Shown: positions 35,601 through 42,890 of the stretch, in pieces
Layout of the letters: each line of letters begins with the position of its first letter
Numbering within the stretch: position 1 is the stretch's first letter
Assembly (NCBI RefSeq): GCF_019969725.1
Contig: NZ_JAHXYW010000024.1
Span: 1-49,013, forward strand
Source: Neobacillus bataviensis
GTDB lineage: Bacteria; Bacillota; Bacilli; Bacillales_B; DSM-18226
DNA length: 49,013 bases
Direction: 5' to 3'
Notes under the pieces: generated by a model
What the model was told of the DNA's origin: nothing
What the model saw: only the letters and a program-made list of their open reading frames with translations
The model's database searches: none
Position numbers and translations under genes: made by a program

Positions 35601-37077
35601 TGCGCATGATGTGGATTGGAATAAAGCTCCAGAACCAGATGAACCTATGAGTATATTAGAAAATATGCTGCAAACGGCACAGAAGGAAGTAAAGACAGCA
35701 GAAAAAGAAGAACGGGAACAAGGAACGGCTGTAACAGTGGCGGAAACATCCTTAAAGCACGCGGTTGGACAGCGTGATAAGTCCGGAAAGAAAGTCGAAA
35801 AGCATGGAAAACAACCTGAACAATGGGCAGATATTGATTTAGAAGTAAAGGAAGTAGAAATTAAAGACCAGACGAAATTAACGAAAGAGGAAGTAAAGAA
35901 GGCGGAGAAACACCAAAAAGAAACGGAAACCAATATTGCGGGCTTCGAAGGTGATTTGTTAACCTTATCCGTGATCTTAAAAGAGGAAGCCGCAGCATTT
36001 ACTAATAATGATTTGGAACAAATTATGAGTCTAGGGAAAGCATGTATCATATCCTGGTGCGAAGAACATCAAGCTATTCAGGAAGAAGGTCAAGAGAAGC
36101 ATGCGAAAATTGATCAATCCTTGCGTAATTTAAAGCTCACGATTGAAGGCAAAGATTGGGAGATTCGTTTTAAAAATGAAGTGTTAACAACACTAGACCA
36201 TATGGATACAAGGCATTATACGCATATCCAGACCATCGTTAAAAATATGAAACGTTTTTCACAAAGTGGATTAGAACAATTAGAACGCGACAAGGAAAGA
36301 GCGGAAAAGGCTCAAAACTTCTGGGCCAGCCGTGCCAGCATGAAAGTGATGAGCATATCAGAGGCCATTCGTTCCATGATTGCGAAGATGAAGCTGAAAA
36401 ATGAACGAGGTTCCTTTCCGCTCGTCCAGCTCAAAGAAGACATCTTACCTAAAAAGGCTGAAGATATCGAACCACTGCTGAAGCAGCACTTTGTAGCTGC
36501 CATAAATAAAATTACCAAACAATTTGATATGATTGATGATCATAATCGAGCATTAGATGAAGAAATAAAACAACTGATTAGTGATGAGCAAATATTATTT
36601 GTATCACTTCGAAATCGATATCCAGAGCTGCTGGTCTATAATATGCGGACAGATAATGCCTTTATGTACGGGAAACCGCAAAAGGAGCATTATTCAACCT
36701 GGCAGACAATAAATCAAGGTTCTAAAACGAAATCGGATGGCAGTGGAGGACAAAAACTATCAGCTCGAATGGTTATGATGATGATGTTATTATCGGTTAA
36801 AAGCGAAACCGATCAAAGCTGGGTTCCTTTAGTCTGTGATAATCCGTTCGGACAAGCTGCATCGGCACATGTCCTTGACCCGATCTTCGCAGTTGCCGAA
36901 AAACTGAAGTTCCAATTCATCGTCGTCACACCGCCTGAACTTGTGAAAACGGAAATCAGCCAAAGATTTGATGCCTATTATAAATTGGACTTTATTCGTG
37001 AAAAAGGAAAAGAAATTGTTTCAGACACAATTGTTCCAGCATTTCGGATTTACCAGGGAGAGGAAGTCGTACAATAA
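32614..37077 (+). CDS. jetC: Wadjet SMC/MukB-like ATPase JetC
   Basis: A 1487-residue SMC-like protein. The Walker A is degenerate, MMNGGGKGVF with Lys47, following IRIVGLKYDGM. Between roughly 260 and 1300 are long Glu/Lys/Gln-rich coiled coils with a hinge-like globular break near 640-760 (FWIANKDVKELKEWIDEKTG, then YPLLPYGLVVSGQQW). The C-terminal head has an SDGSGGQKLSARM signature (about 1372-1384) and Walker B WVPLVCDNPFG (about 1403-1413). It extrudes DNA loops to detect small circular DNA. ATG 32614 follows ACGGAGGAAGATATGC. Subtype (I, II or III) is not certain; the JetA/JetB types point away from type I. Confidence 0.88.
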   Translation: MPKIHRIRIVGLKYDGMQKQYKDTTFNFHNDVTSTNGLIAMMNGGGKGVFLQTIFQILKPGTSWGKQNNRYYQQFFFNNKEQFIPYTFHVLIQWELDGADRRHLVTGGMFSAEQRVSLSEESGNESKTLEQEAKILPNITFYTREFERKEEAALEHIPLYENDEVAETESLKDYLKWNGYDVYRDTKKHYRILDTYGINRKDWDIMKDINKDEGGVGKYFEGAEDDHSLFQKRIIPTVSQVLHRTEHQKNDLVEIFKSQASIAKDLPVLLKREQAHKEFLEDIVPFEEHLAKGVEHKEIVQASIQAGRQLLGALEHLKQAEEETLLTLEKDMEKLTVRQADLRYENDNLEFAKAHREVMNWDKKLVEEREKHTSFQAIVKEKQERKEQLVFQLLVKEWSENEQTIRSLSQQIATMEQNSGLEQVNQRMDEIKQIAKKQWEQSYLSIQEAVKQYLGFQKFLKKKGTELAQQDKQKTKEIAQLSTEIDFLYTQMHTFESKEAALIQEFGDRLTYDLRGLIDSLYKQIEDKKARLVELQAKDKESSEKQNQLATSHGTLVQSIQFSEEKWEDINQANEKQKQKEAKLLEKLLGLIDDVTAPFTHSLLSKYAMQIEEILGNNREQAEQMKKELWVTQLDHSLNDEPFWIANKDVKELKEWIDEKTGIDVFYGTQFLQSLRPEEMAHTLHTYPLLPYGLVVSGQQWQKINQQVLTGRMFKSPVPIFLREEMNSEHHQPSFVIINGTEKELLSDKNQFTSWKIKIAKQIEEKKEALDEIEKTEASLRRILKEIDRFLSSELSIDIEKALYQEQNSLLSLKTKLQEIKAQEEKEKELQLELKDELEKTKGRIEKFTRNVETLEAFDQDKTLYQENKRVKLEKEKQQEALTIQQQEIGKEHQKTVEQQNQWNQTYLEWKLTTEQNIKEIKFFIEEAVYPADEKADQCEDVPRLSPHFLQEINGSIEELKQLQKSKEEQARELLVLQAKKETEQKQQKKLEKKLNAHDVDWNKAPEPDEPMSILENMLQTAQKEVKTAEKEEREQGTAVTVAETSLKHAVGQRDKSGKKVEKHGKQPEQWADIDLEVKEVEIKDQTKLTKEEVKKAEKHQKETETNIAGFEGDLLTLSVILKEEAAAFTNNDLEQIMSLGKACIISWCEEHQAIQEEGQEKHAKIDQSLRNLKLTIEGKDWEIRFKNEVLTTLDHMDTRHYTHIQTIVKNMKRFSQSGLEQLERDKERAEKAQNFWASRASMKVMSISEAIRSMIAKMKLKNERGSFPLVQLKEDILPKKAEDIEPLLKQHFVAAINKITKQFDMIDDHNRALDEEIKQLISDEQILFVSLRNRYPELLVYNMRTDNAFMYGKPQKEHYSTWQTINQGSKTKSDGSGGQKLSARMVMMMMLLSVKSETDQSWVPLVCDNPFGQAASAHVLDPIFAVAEKLKFQFIVVTPPELVKTEISQRFDAYYKLDFIREKGKEIVSDTIVPAFRIYQGEEVVQ

Positions 37078-37131
37078 GATAACACAATGAAATCGACTAG
37101 GCTGGACATGATAACAATATACACAAGAATT

Positions 37132-37158
37132 GACGTATGAATTGACATACGTCTTTTT
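37132..37158 (+). terminator. Terminator of the Wadjet operon
   Basis: GACGTATG / CATACGTC stem (37132-37139 / 37146-37153), loop AATTGA, then TTTTTCTTT. Confidence 0.88.
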
Positions 37159-37303
37159 CTTTATTTATCAAGGTTTTGCGGATTTTTATGTAATAAAATT
37201 AATGAGTAGTATTCTAATAAAATGCTACTCGTCATAAGATGTATTCAAGAAATAAATTGGTAAAAATTCACATATTTTATAATAAGAAATATTAAAGGGA
37301 GAA

Positions 37304-37624
37304 GTGAGTAAAGCGACAATAAAAAGGGAGTTACCTGACAATTATTATTTATTGGTTGAAGAATTACAAGCACTCTTAAAGAAATTCGGGTGCATAGAGA
37401 AAATGCAGTTTTTCGGAGTTAGAGCAATAATGACAGGTAATTATTATTATTGGAAATTAAGATATAATGGACAAAATTTATTAGTAAGGGTTCCTGATCA
37501 ACCCTATAGCAAGAAAGACAAACACGAAACCTATTTAGTTAGTTTCAGTAACATTTTTAAAATTTTTTGGTATTTTTCACCAACAAGGGAATTAAGGGAA
37601 ATCACGATAACTGTAAAGGATTAA
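37304..37624 (+). CDS. Hypothetical small basic protein
   Basis: A 106-residue soluble protein rich in Tyr, Lys and aromatic residues (GNYYYWKLRYNGQNLLVRVPD). I do not recognise it. It has no membrane helix or Cys pair. The GTG start follows AAAGGGAGAA. It lies between the Wadjet terminator and the first dispersed repeat. The sequence is plausible as a beta-rich fold, but it could also be a decayed gene. Confidence 0.5.
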   Translation: MSKATIKRELPDNYYLLVEELQALLKKFGCIEKMQFFGVRAIMTGNYYYWKLRYNGQNLLVRVPDQPYSKKDKHETYLVSFSNIFKIFWYFSPTRELREITITVKD

Positions 37625-37730
37625 CCGCTTATCAGTTTTTATCTGAAATGAATTATTATAATACTGATGCAAAATTACTAGATTAAAGAAATACCGATAA
37701 TAGTAATCTTATTAGTAATCTCAAAATATT

Positions 37731-37822
37731 TCTTGTTCAACTAATGGGTACAAGAGTTAAAATGTGTTGCCGTCAATAAAGCAGCTTTTCATCTTGAACA
37801 AACGGGAGTTTTGAAGTAATAA
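37731..37822 (+). repeat. Dispersed repeat, copy A (full length)
   Basis: Two half-motifs: TCTTGTTCAACTAATGGGTA at 37731-37750 and a second ATCTTGAACAAACGGGAG at 37791-37808, separated by a GTTGC / GCAGC hairpin. The family is described in the findings. It lies between the small basic protein gene and the minus-strand terminator. Confidence 0.75.
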
Positions 37823-37848
37823 AAAAAGGACTACTTAAGCAATAGTCC
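37821..37848 (-). terminator. Terminator of the 37873-38265 gene
   Basis: On the minus strand GGACTATTGCTTAAGTAGTCC forms a 6-bp stem (GGACTA / TAGTCC) followed by seven T. Confidence 0.8.
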
Positions 37849-37872
37849 CACATTTGTAAAGTTTTAATGTTC

Positions 37873-38265
37873 TTAAGAAATCCTTCTGTTAATGACTGTG
37901 CATCTCCTTGCACCCCTGCTAATTAAGCTCCGTGCCTGAGCCAATGTGATTGGGACAAAAACTCCTTGGTCCATGTTGTTTTCTACATCAAACAATGCAA
38001 AAGCCTCACCATCAACGATGAATACACAAATGAATTCCACTTCTACATCATTAGATCTTGGGGGACGGGATGCAATCTCACAAAGCATGATTTGTCCAGT
38101 AGCGAGCAATGCTCTTGCCTCCCTACGGGAAATTCGAATAAACACGAATTCCTCAAATGCAACATTAGTATCTTCCACTTCAATTTCAACTACAAGAAAA
38201 AAGCCATTTCTTCTGGTTTGGAGTATACAATTTGCCCCAATGGAAACAGGATCACCCATACTCAT
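37873..38265 (-). CDS. Hypothetical 130-residue protein, possible spore-associated
   Basis: A soluble protein without signal or membrane helix. It begins MSMGDPVSIGANCILQTRRN and contains beta-like stretches rich in Val, Ile, Phe and Glu (FFLVVEIEVEDTNVAFEEFV), then repeated RRE/RGARR basic turns (ISRREARALLA, LISRGARRCTVI). Two similar segments (about 55-65 and 112-125) suggest an internal duplication. Strong ribosome site AAGGAGGTGATAGT. I do not recognise the family; relatives may exist in spore formers, but that is a guess. A terminator of its own follows. Confidence 0.65.
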   Translation of the reverse strand: MSMGDPVSIGANCILQTRRNGFFLVVEIEVEDTNVAFEEFVFIRISRREARALLATGQIMLCEIASRPPRSNDVEVEFICVFIVDGEAFALFDVENNMDQGVFVPITLAQARSLISRGARRCTVINRRIS

Positions 38266-38335
38266 ATACTATCACCTCCTTACTACTATTAAATTCCTTA
38301 GCGAAGGAAAGGTGTGGACAAATTATAAATTAATT

Positions 38336-38368
38336 TTGCTTATCTTAAAGGGTGCAGTTTACTTGAAG
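38336..38368 (+). repeat. Dispersed repeat, copy B (half element)
   Basis: TTGCTTATCTTAAAGGGTGC followed by AGTTTACTTGAAG matches the second half-motif of the family (ACTAACGGGGCAGTTTACTT). It stands between the divergent 37873 and 38443 genes. Confidence 0.55.
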
Positions 38369-38442
38369 AAGGATTATTGGATTGTTAGGTGAATTTTAAA
38401 AGAGAGTAAATAGGAAGTGAATAAGTAAAGGAGAGATATTTT

Positions 38443-39267
38443 TTGAATTACTTTATTTGTGAAACTTGTGGAGTTCAGTATGAGAGTTCAATCGAAGCAC
38501 CAAAACAATGTTTGATTTGCGAGGAAGAAAGACAATTTGTTAGTTCCAAAGGTCAGGTGTGGACCACATTAGAAAAGCTGATAGAGGTGGGTACATATAG
38601 TAATATCATTAAGCTCCAGGAAGAAGGATTACATAGCATAAAGACTAATCCAAGTTTTGGAATCGGACAGACAGCTTATCTTGTACAAGATAAAAATTAC
38701 AACTTATTGTGGGATTGTATTACATATATTGATCAATCAACCATTTCACATATTAATAAATTAGGCGGAATTGATGCTATTGCTTTATCACATCCACATT
38801 ATTACTCTAGTCAAGTAGAATGGGCTGAAACATTCGATGCTCCAATTTACATACACGAAGATGATAAAGAATGGGTGACTAGATCTAGCGAAAAAATCAT
38901 TTTTTGGTCTGGAGAATCTCTAGAATTGCAGGAAGGTCTTATCCTACAAAGAATTGGAGGACATTATAAAGGCGGTACTGTTTTAGAGTGGAAAAATGGA
39001 AGCAGTCAAAATGGAATTTTATTGAGTGGAGATATAGTACGTGTGGCGGCTGATCGTAAATGGGTGAGTTTTATGTATAGCTATCCTAACTTCATTCCTT
39101 TGCCCATTGTAACTGTTGAAAGAATTGCAGATAGGGTAAATGATTTTACATTTAATCGATTATTTGACGCATTTAATCTGATTATTAGAGAAGATGCAGA
39201 TTTGGTGGTTCAAAGGTCAGCAAAAAGGTATATTGAAGCACTAAATGGAACATTATTTAATACTTAA
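38443..39267 (+). CDS. MBL-fold hydrolase with N-terminal zinc ribbon
   Basis: A 274-residue protein. Residues 1-30 hold a rubredoxin-like or zinc-ribbon pair (CETCGVQYESS ... CLIC). The rest is a metallo-beta-lactamase fold with IDAIALSHPHYYSSQVEWAE (about 110-130), a later RIGGHYKGGTVLEW and GILLSGDIVRV. The usual HxHxDH metal motif is changed (HPHYYSS, no D-H pair), so hydrolytic activity may be altered or lost. Start TTG 38443 after AAAGGAGAGATATTT. The zinc ribbon resembles those of other Bacillus MBL proteins. Substrate unknown. Confidence 0.75.
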   Translation: MNYFICETCGVQYESSIEAPKQCLICEEERQFVSSKGQVWTTLEKLIEVGTYSNIIKLQEEGLHSIKTNPSFGIGQTAYLVQDKNYNLLWDCITYIDQSTISHINKLGGIDAIALSHPHYYSSQVEWAETFDAPIYIHEDDKEWVTRSSEKIIFWSGESLELQEGLILQRIGGHYKGGTVLEWKNGSSQNGILLSGDIVRVAADRKWVSFMYSYPNFIPLPIVTVERIADRVNDFTFNRLFDAFNLIIREDADLVVQRSAKRYIEALNGTLFNT

Positions 39268-39380
39268 TTTACTAATTTATTAGGAAAGCTTGAAGAACCT
39301 ATGAATAAACTTTTTCCTCAAATTCAGTTACCTATATTTCTATCTGAACATTTAACAGTAAAGTTAGTAAATATAGATGA

Positions 39381-39474
39381 CTAGGGGACTTCAGGGGTAT
39401 GCATTGCCAGCCAGGAAACCAGATGGCAAAGACATCTGGCTTGCTAGCTAGGCTTGCATACCCGCCTCTCCTAG
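39381..39474. other. Structured palindromic element (candidate RNA or mobile-element end)
   Basis: Nested pairing over 94 bases. The outer CTAGG / CCTAG (39381-39385 / 39470-39474) and GGGTATGCA / TGCATACCC (39395-39403 / 39455-39463) enclose CCAGATG / CATCTGG (39419-39425 / 39433-39439) and GCC/GGC-rich arms. No coding frame crosses it. The rest of 39268-39600 shows nothing else clear. Confidence 0.65.
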
Positions 39475-39600
39475 TAATGTTGCTAGTATGGATCTCTTAT
39501 ACTAATTAGCAGTATGCCCTGATTTAGTGATTAGTCTACTGACCTTAATTTTTTGTCCAGTTAAGTGTAGTTCATTCAACGCATATATAATAAAATGGCA

Positions 39601-39891
39601 TCAATTTGCTAGTACTCCTTGATACTCTTCCTTACTTTCAAGAACACTTTTTGCGTAAGGACATACAGGAATAATATATAAGTTTTCATCTCTAGCATAT
39701 TCTGCTATCTTGTTTACTAATTCTTTGCCTAATCCACGACCATTATGTCCCTCGTATACAACTGTATGGTTTACAATAATTAAATTTCTTCCATTTACAT
39801 CTTTTCCGCTTGGGATAAATTGAATTCTTGCAATAATTTCATTAGATTCCTCAATATAGAATTCATTCTTGCCCATTTTAATTTCAGTCAT
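39601..39891 (-). CDS. YjdJ-like GNAT acetyltransferase
   Basis: A 96-residue minimal GNAT-type protein. It has RNLIIVNHTVVYEGHNGRGLG, in which the Q/RxxGxG/A acetyl-CoA loop (NGRGLGKELV) is clear, then a C-terminal IIPVCPYAKSVLESKEEY as in the YjdJ group. ATG 39891 is used since TTAGGAGAA lies about 9 bases upstream; an in-frame GTG at 39897 is closer than optimal. It pairs with the upstream 4Fe-4S protein, as yjdI-yjdJ do in E. coli. Role unknown. Confidence 0.8.
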   Translation of the reverse strand: MTEIKMGKNEFYIEESNEIIARIQFIPSGKDVNGRNLIIVNHTVVYEGHNGRGLGKELVNKIAEYARDENLYIIPVCPYAKSVLESKEEYQGVLAN

Positions 39892-39922
39892 TTCCACATT
39901 CTCCTAACTTTTTTAGTTTTGT

Positions 39923-40138
39923 TTATTTTTGCTCATAAGTAAGTGCTCTGCTTGGACAACGATCAATCACTTCCATGATTTTTTCAGCTGTTGCATTCTG
40001 TGGTGATACCCAAGGTCTTTTCTGGGTATTGAATACACTTGGCAATCCCTTTACACATTCTGCTGCATGTTTGCAAATATTGGGTTTCCAATATATTTTG
40101 ATACCTTCAGCTTCATAAGTTTTAATATTTTCGCTCAT
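39923..40138 (-). CDS. YjdI-like divergent 4Fe-4S mono-cluster protein
   Basis: A 71-residue protein with Cys at ICKHAAECVKGLPSVF and DRCPSRAL, the short divergent ferredoxin type (Fer4_19). It has three Cys where a standard cluster would use four, as seen in this family. ATG 40138 follows AGAAGGAGGATATT. It forms a two-gene operon with the GNAT protein, 31 bases apart. Confidence 0.82.
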   Translation of the reverse strand: MSENIKTYEAEGIKIYWKPNICKHAAECVKGLPSVFNTQKRPWVSPQNATAEKIMEVIDRCPSRALTYEQK

Positions 40139-40660
40139 AATATCCTCCTTCTAATAGTCTGTGGGAATAATAATTTTAAAATTACTCTTAATTCTTCCCC
40201 TGATCTAAATTTCACAAAACTGTATGATGGGTTTTTACCAACAAACGAGCCACTTGGTAGCAACATGATAAATTTTTGAAAAACAATATTAATTTAATAG
40301 TACTTTATGTTATGAGGAATCTCCAATTTGAGACTTGTTATTTAAAAATAAAATAATGTAGACGTAGTGAAGTTATTTATCATTGGATTTTTTATTCCAC
40401 AGAAATATAAGCAGTAAAGGGGCAGCATTCCTATTATAGTTGAAAATAAGTTTAAAGGTTGTAAAAGAATGTACTGATATGAACGAAACTGTCAATACCC
40501 ATTAGGGGGATGGAAACCAAAAGCAGATTGAACCGCCACAACTGAAAAATCTTTCAGTTAACAGTAAGGATAAAAGCTCGCCTGGCAGTGATTGAATAAA
40601 AAGTTTTCTCGGCTTTTTCTACAAAAAATAAATATAAAAGTACGTAAAATAAAGTAAAAA
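40139..40660. other. Gene-free stretch
   Basis: I see no convincing gene, terminator or known riboswitch. The base composition is AT-rich, with some GC-rich islands around 40500-40600 (GGGGGATGGAAACC, AACCGCC, CTCGCCTGGCAG) that could be structured. Confidence 0.4.
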
Positions 40661-40762
40661 ATTTACAGATATGATTTCATTACGATTTACCAACAAATTC
40701 ATCAAATGGGTGCTCATTTAATTATTGCTTACAATAAGCGGGGTGAAGGTGAAATTGGATTA
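40661..40762 (+). pseudogene. Transposase relic (DDE type)
   Basis: The frame around 40670-40760 gives YDFITIYQQIHQMGAHLIIA then YNKRGEGEIG, resembling the catalytic-core segment of IS transposases with a conserved YN(K/R)RGE block. No start precedes it, and the frame runs straight into dispersed repeat copy C, after which no transposase sequence resumes. A relic, not a working gene. Confidence 0.55.
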
Positions 40763-40856
40763 CACTCAAATTATCGGGTGCTTGAATTTAAGAAAGGATT
40801 GCTACGGCGGTCAGTTTTCTTGTTTAACCAACGGGGCAGGATAGTTCAACAAGAAT
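40763..40856 (+). repeat. Dispersed repeat, copy C (full length)
   Basis: CTCAAATTATCGGGTGCTTG near 40765-40785, GCTACGGCGGTC at 40801-40812, then TTTCTTGTTTAACCAACGGG with GCAGGATAGTTCAACAA to 40852. Same half-motif order as copy D; the stem GATCGCTGCGGCGGTC is degraded here. Confidence 0.75.
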
Positions 40857-41007
40857 TGACACAAAAGGTCGTCAATGAAGCGAGCTTCTTTTGTCAATTT
40901 TTTAGAATAAGGGATTTCTAGTTGGAATATTATGTTAAAATTAAAGAGAGCAGATCAGTTTTTAGGGTATTGATGGTGAGAGTAATTGGGGAAAACGAGG
41001 TGACCTC

Positions 41008-41976
41008 TTGAGAGTAATGAAAAAGCTACCAATTTCACATTTGCTGAAGAAGCGTAGATTTTGGGGTTATGGTGCCGCTATAGCGGTAATGCCTTATCTG
41101 TTAATCAAAATCGCCTGGACTTTCGGTCTCTTCATGCCGACCGAACAAATGGGTGAACCAAGTTGGCGCACTGCAAACGCAGTAACAATGGTTCTAGCTG
41201 CAGTTGGTATCCTGTTAGCATTGGCCTTTAGCATGACATGGGGTGAGCGACTGCCCGCCTGGTTGGTTGCCTTGCCCGTCTGGGTAGGTACTGGTTTACT
41301 TATACCTATGCTGTTGCTGGCACCTGTGCTTGGTCCTGCTGCTATGATACGCGATCAGCAGGCAGGAGCTGCCAACGTTTGGGTATATGAGCAGATTTTC
41401 GTAATGGTCTCACTGGTTGGAGTCGGCATCTGCCTACCTTTCGCCTTAGCTGGATACGCTAAAGCGCGTTGGCCAGAGGCATTTGCTGATCCAATTGACA
41501 TTGAATTACTCCCGGGCAACAGCCAGAAACTGCAAATCACCTTAGCTAGGCTTGTCGCGGCTGGCTGTATCCTGCTTGGATTTATTAAGCTATTCTGGGC
41601 GGTTGGTGGAACTATTGGTATCAACCCAGCTATGTTGGATAAACGCGATTTATGGTGGCATCTATTGTCGTTGAGTACCGGTGTGTGGGCCTTCGCGGGG
41701 GCGTGGGGTTTATTGGTACTGACCACCCGCCGCAGGTCGAAGTGGTTCTTCCCTCCTATGGCAGCAGCATGGATCTCTTCGGGAATGCTGTTCTCTTATA
41801 ACCTCTTTAACCGCTTGTCCGCCACTCGCCCCGATGCACAACCAGCTCTAGAGTACCCGCTTGCATATGTACTAGCCACCGAGTTAGGTAGCATCTTAGG
41901 AGTGATGATGGGAATAATTATCCTGATGGTACTGCACGACCGCCAGAGAGCAATGCGGAGTTCTAGAATGAATTAA
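41008..41976 (+). CDS. Integral membrane protein of unknown function
   Basis: A 322-residue protein with about eight hydrophobic helices (for example WGYGAAIAVMPYLLIKIAW, LLIPMLLLAPVLGPAAM, LGSILGVMMGIIILMVL). It has many Trp, Ala and Gly, and codon use clearly richer in G and C than neighbouring genes, suggesting transfer from a higher-GC, perhaps actinobacterial, donor. The start is TTG 41008 (GAGGTGACC upstream) or ATG 41017. No catalytic motif is visible. Flanked by repeat copies C and D. Confidence 0.7.
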   Translation: MRVMKKLPISHLLKKRRFWGYGAAIAVMPYLLIKIAWTFGLFMPTEQMGEPSWRTANAVTMVLAAVGILLALAFSMTWGERLPAWLVALPVWVGTGLLIPMLLLAPVLGPAAMIRDQQAGAANVWVYEQIFVMVSLVGVGICLPFALAGYAKARWPEAFADPIDIELLPGNSQKLQITLARLVAAGCILLGFIKLFWAVGGTIGINPAMLDKRDLWWHLLSLSTGVWAFAGAWGLLVLTTRRRSKWFFPPMAAAWISSGMLFSYNLFNRLSATRPDAQPALEYPLAYVLATELGSILGVMMGIIILMVLHDRQRAMRSSRMN

Positions 41977-42052
41977 TGTTCCTAATATTGAATTATATTT
42001 ATAAAAAGAAAATAAATTAAATGAAAAGGCCCCCAATTGGTGGCCTTAATAC

Positions 42053-42145
42053 CCTTGTTCAACTATCGGGTGCAAGAGTTAAAGAAAATGATCGCTGCGG
42101 CGGTCATTTTTTCTTGTTGTACTAACGGGGCAGTTTACTTAAATA
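42053..42145 (+). repeat. Dispersed repeat, copy D (most complete)
   Basis: CTTGTTCAACTATCGGGTGC at 42054-42073, then a palindromic stem GATCGCTGCGGCGGTC at 42089-42104 (GATCGC / GCGGTC, loop TGCG), then TTCTTGTTGTACTAACGGGG followed by CAGTTTACTT to 42140. Best reference copy for the family. Confidence 0.85.
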
Positions 42146-42243
42146 ATAGTTTTAGAAAAACAAAATTGGAACATCCATTCAAAAATTATGTAATAGAGGA
42201 TAGGGATTTCCCAAATCCTCCTCAAATATTCAATAGCTTTTCT

Positions 42244-42390
42244 TTAACAACAGTGTCCGTAATGGTGCCAAGGATGATGAAAACCGAAACCACCATAGAA
42301 AGGATAATGGTGATGATGAAAACCGAAACCATACGGATGATAGCCGTATCCCATCATCGGATAACCAAATGATCCATAGTAAGGAGGCAT
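42244..42390 (-). CDS. Tiny His/Tyr/Gly-rich protein, likely spore-related
   Basis: A 48-residue protein starting MPPYYGSFGYPMMGYGYHPY, continuing GFGFHHHHYPFYGGFGFHHP and ending WHHYGHCC. It has 10 His, 9 Tyr and a terminal Cys-Cys. The pattern resembles small Tyr/Gly-rich coat or crust proteins of Bacillus spores and, by His content, a metal-binding peptide. A weak ribosome site (AGTAGGTG) lies 5 bases upstream. It contains two near-identical segments (YGFGFHHHH and GGFGFHHPW), an internal duplication. Function unknown. Confidence 0.6.
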   Translation of the reverse strand: MPPYYGSFGYPMMGYGYHPYGFGFHHHHYPFYGGFGFHHPWHHYGHCC

Positions 42391-42452
42391 TTAGACACCT
42401 ACTTTCATTCTATTTTTTATTACACTTTAGACATATGTCTTTTGGATTGGTT

Positions 42453-42632
42453 ATGAGCTTATCTAATTTGAAAATAGGCACAACTGAATCGGGTCTAATC
42501 TATTTAAATTACCAAGAAATGTTATTTGTAATTAGAAACATAGTGAGCTTTAACAAAGTGGAACATGAATTGATTTTCTTCAAGGAGGATGCCTTTTTAA
42601 TAAAATATAAAAAGACCACTCCATGTAACTGA
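42453..42632 (+). CDS. Hypothetical protein (uncertain)
   Basis: A frame of 59 residues beginning MSLSNLKIGTTESGLIYLNY. It has beta-like alternation but no recognised motif and only a weak ribosome site (GGATTGG). In-frame starts at 42369 and 42435 are possible. A hairpin (AGACCACTC / GAGCAGTCT, 42613-42639) follows. It may be a decayed gene. Confidence 0.3.
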   Translation: MSLSNLKIGTTESGLIYLNYQEMLFVIRNIVSFNKVEHELIFFKEDAFLIKYKKTTPCN

Positions 42633-42646
42633 GCAGTCTTAGCATC

Positions 42647-42676
42647 GAGGGGGTGATTCCCATGGACAATATATGA
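42647..42676 (+). pseudogene. Strong ribosome site with a 4-codon aborted frame
   Basis: CGAGGGGGTGATTCCC precedes ATG 42662, but the frame ends at TGA 42674-42676 after MDNI. Typical of the front of small sporulation genes; the body seems lost, and repeat copy E lies 30 bases downstream. Confidence 0.35.
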
Positions 42677-42706
42677 CAAATACTAAATCTTAGAACAATT
42701 AATGTT

Positions 42707-42742
42707 GTCCTTCTTCAACTAAAGGGGCAGGGGTAGTGAAAG
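42707..42742 (+). repeat. Dispersed repeat, copy E (half element)
   Basis: TCCTTCTTCAACTAAAGGGG followed by CAGGGGTAGTGAA matches the second half-motif. The remaining sequence to 42890 shows only the ribosome site of the next gene. Confidence 0.5.
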
Positions 42743-42890
42743 AAGGTATTTCACTTCATACTGAAGAATTATAGATAAATGACTTATGAAACTTTCTAAC
42801 TTTTTGCAATTATAATCAAACCGTTTACAGCCTCCCTTCGTTTCCTTTAATAGTACTGATAAAAATCATGTATGAAATGGAGGAAGAATC

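Noticed and set aside
40475..40500. Hammerhead-like CTGATATGAACGAAAC text
   Set aside because: Core is not CTGANGA and no closing stems are visible.
42037..42372. 111-residue plus-strand frame
   Set aside because: It spans repeat D and lies antisense to the better-supported His-rich mini-gene; low-complexity Met/Thr tail.
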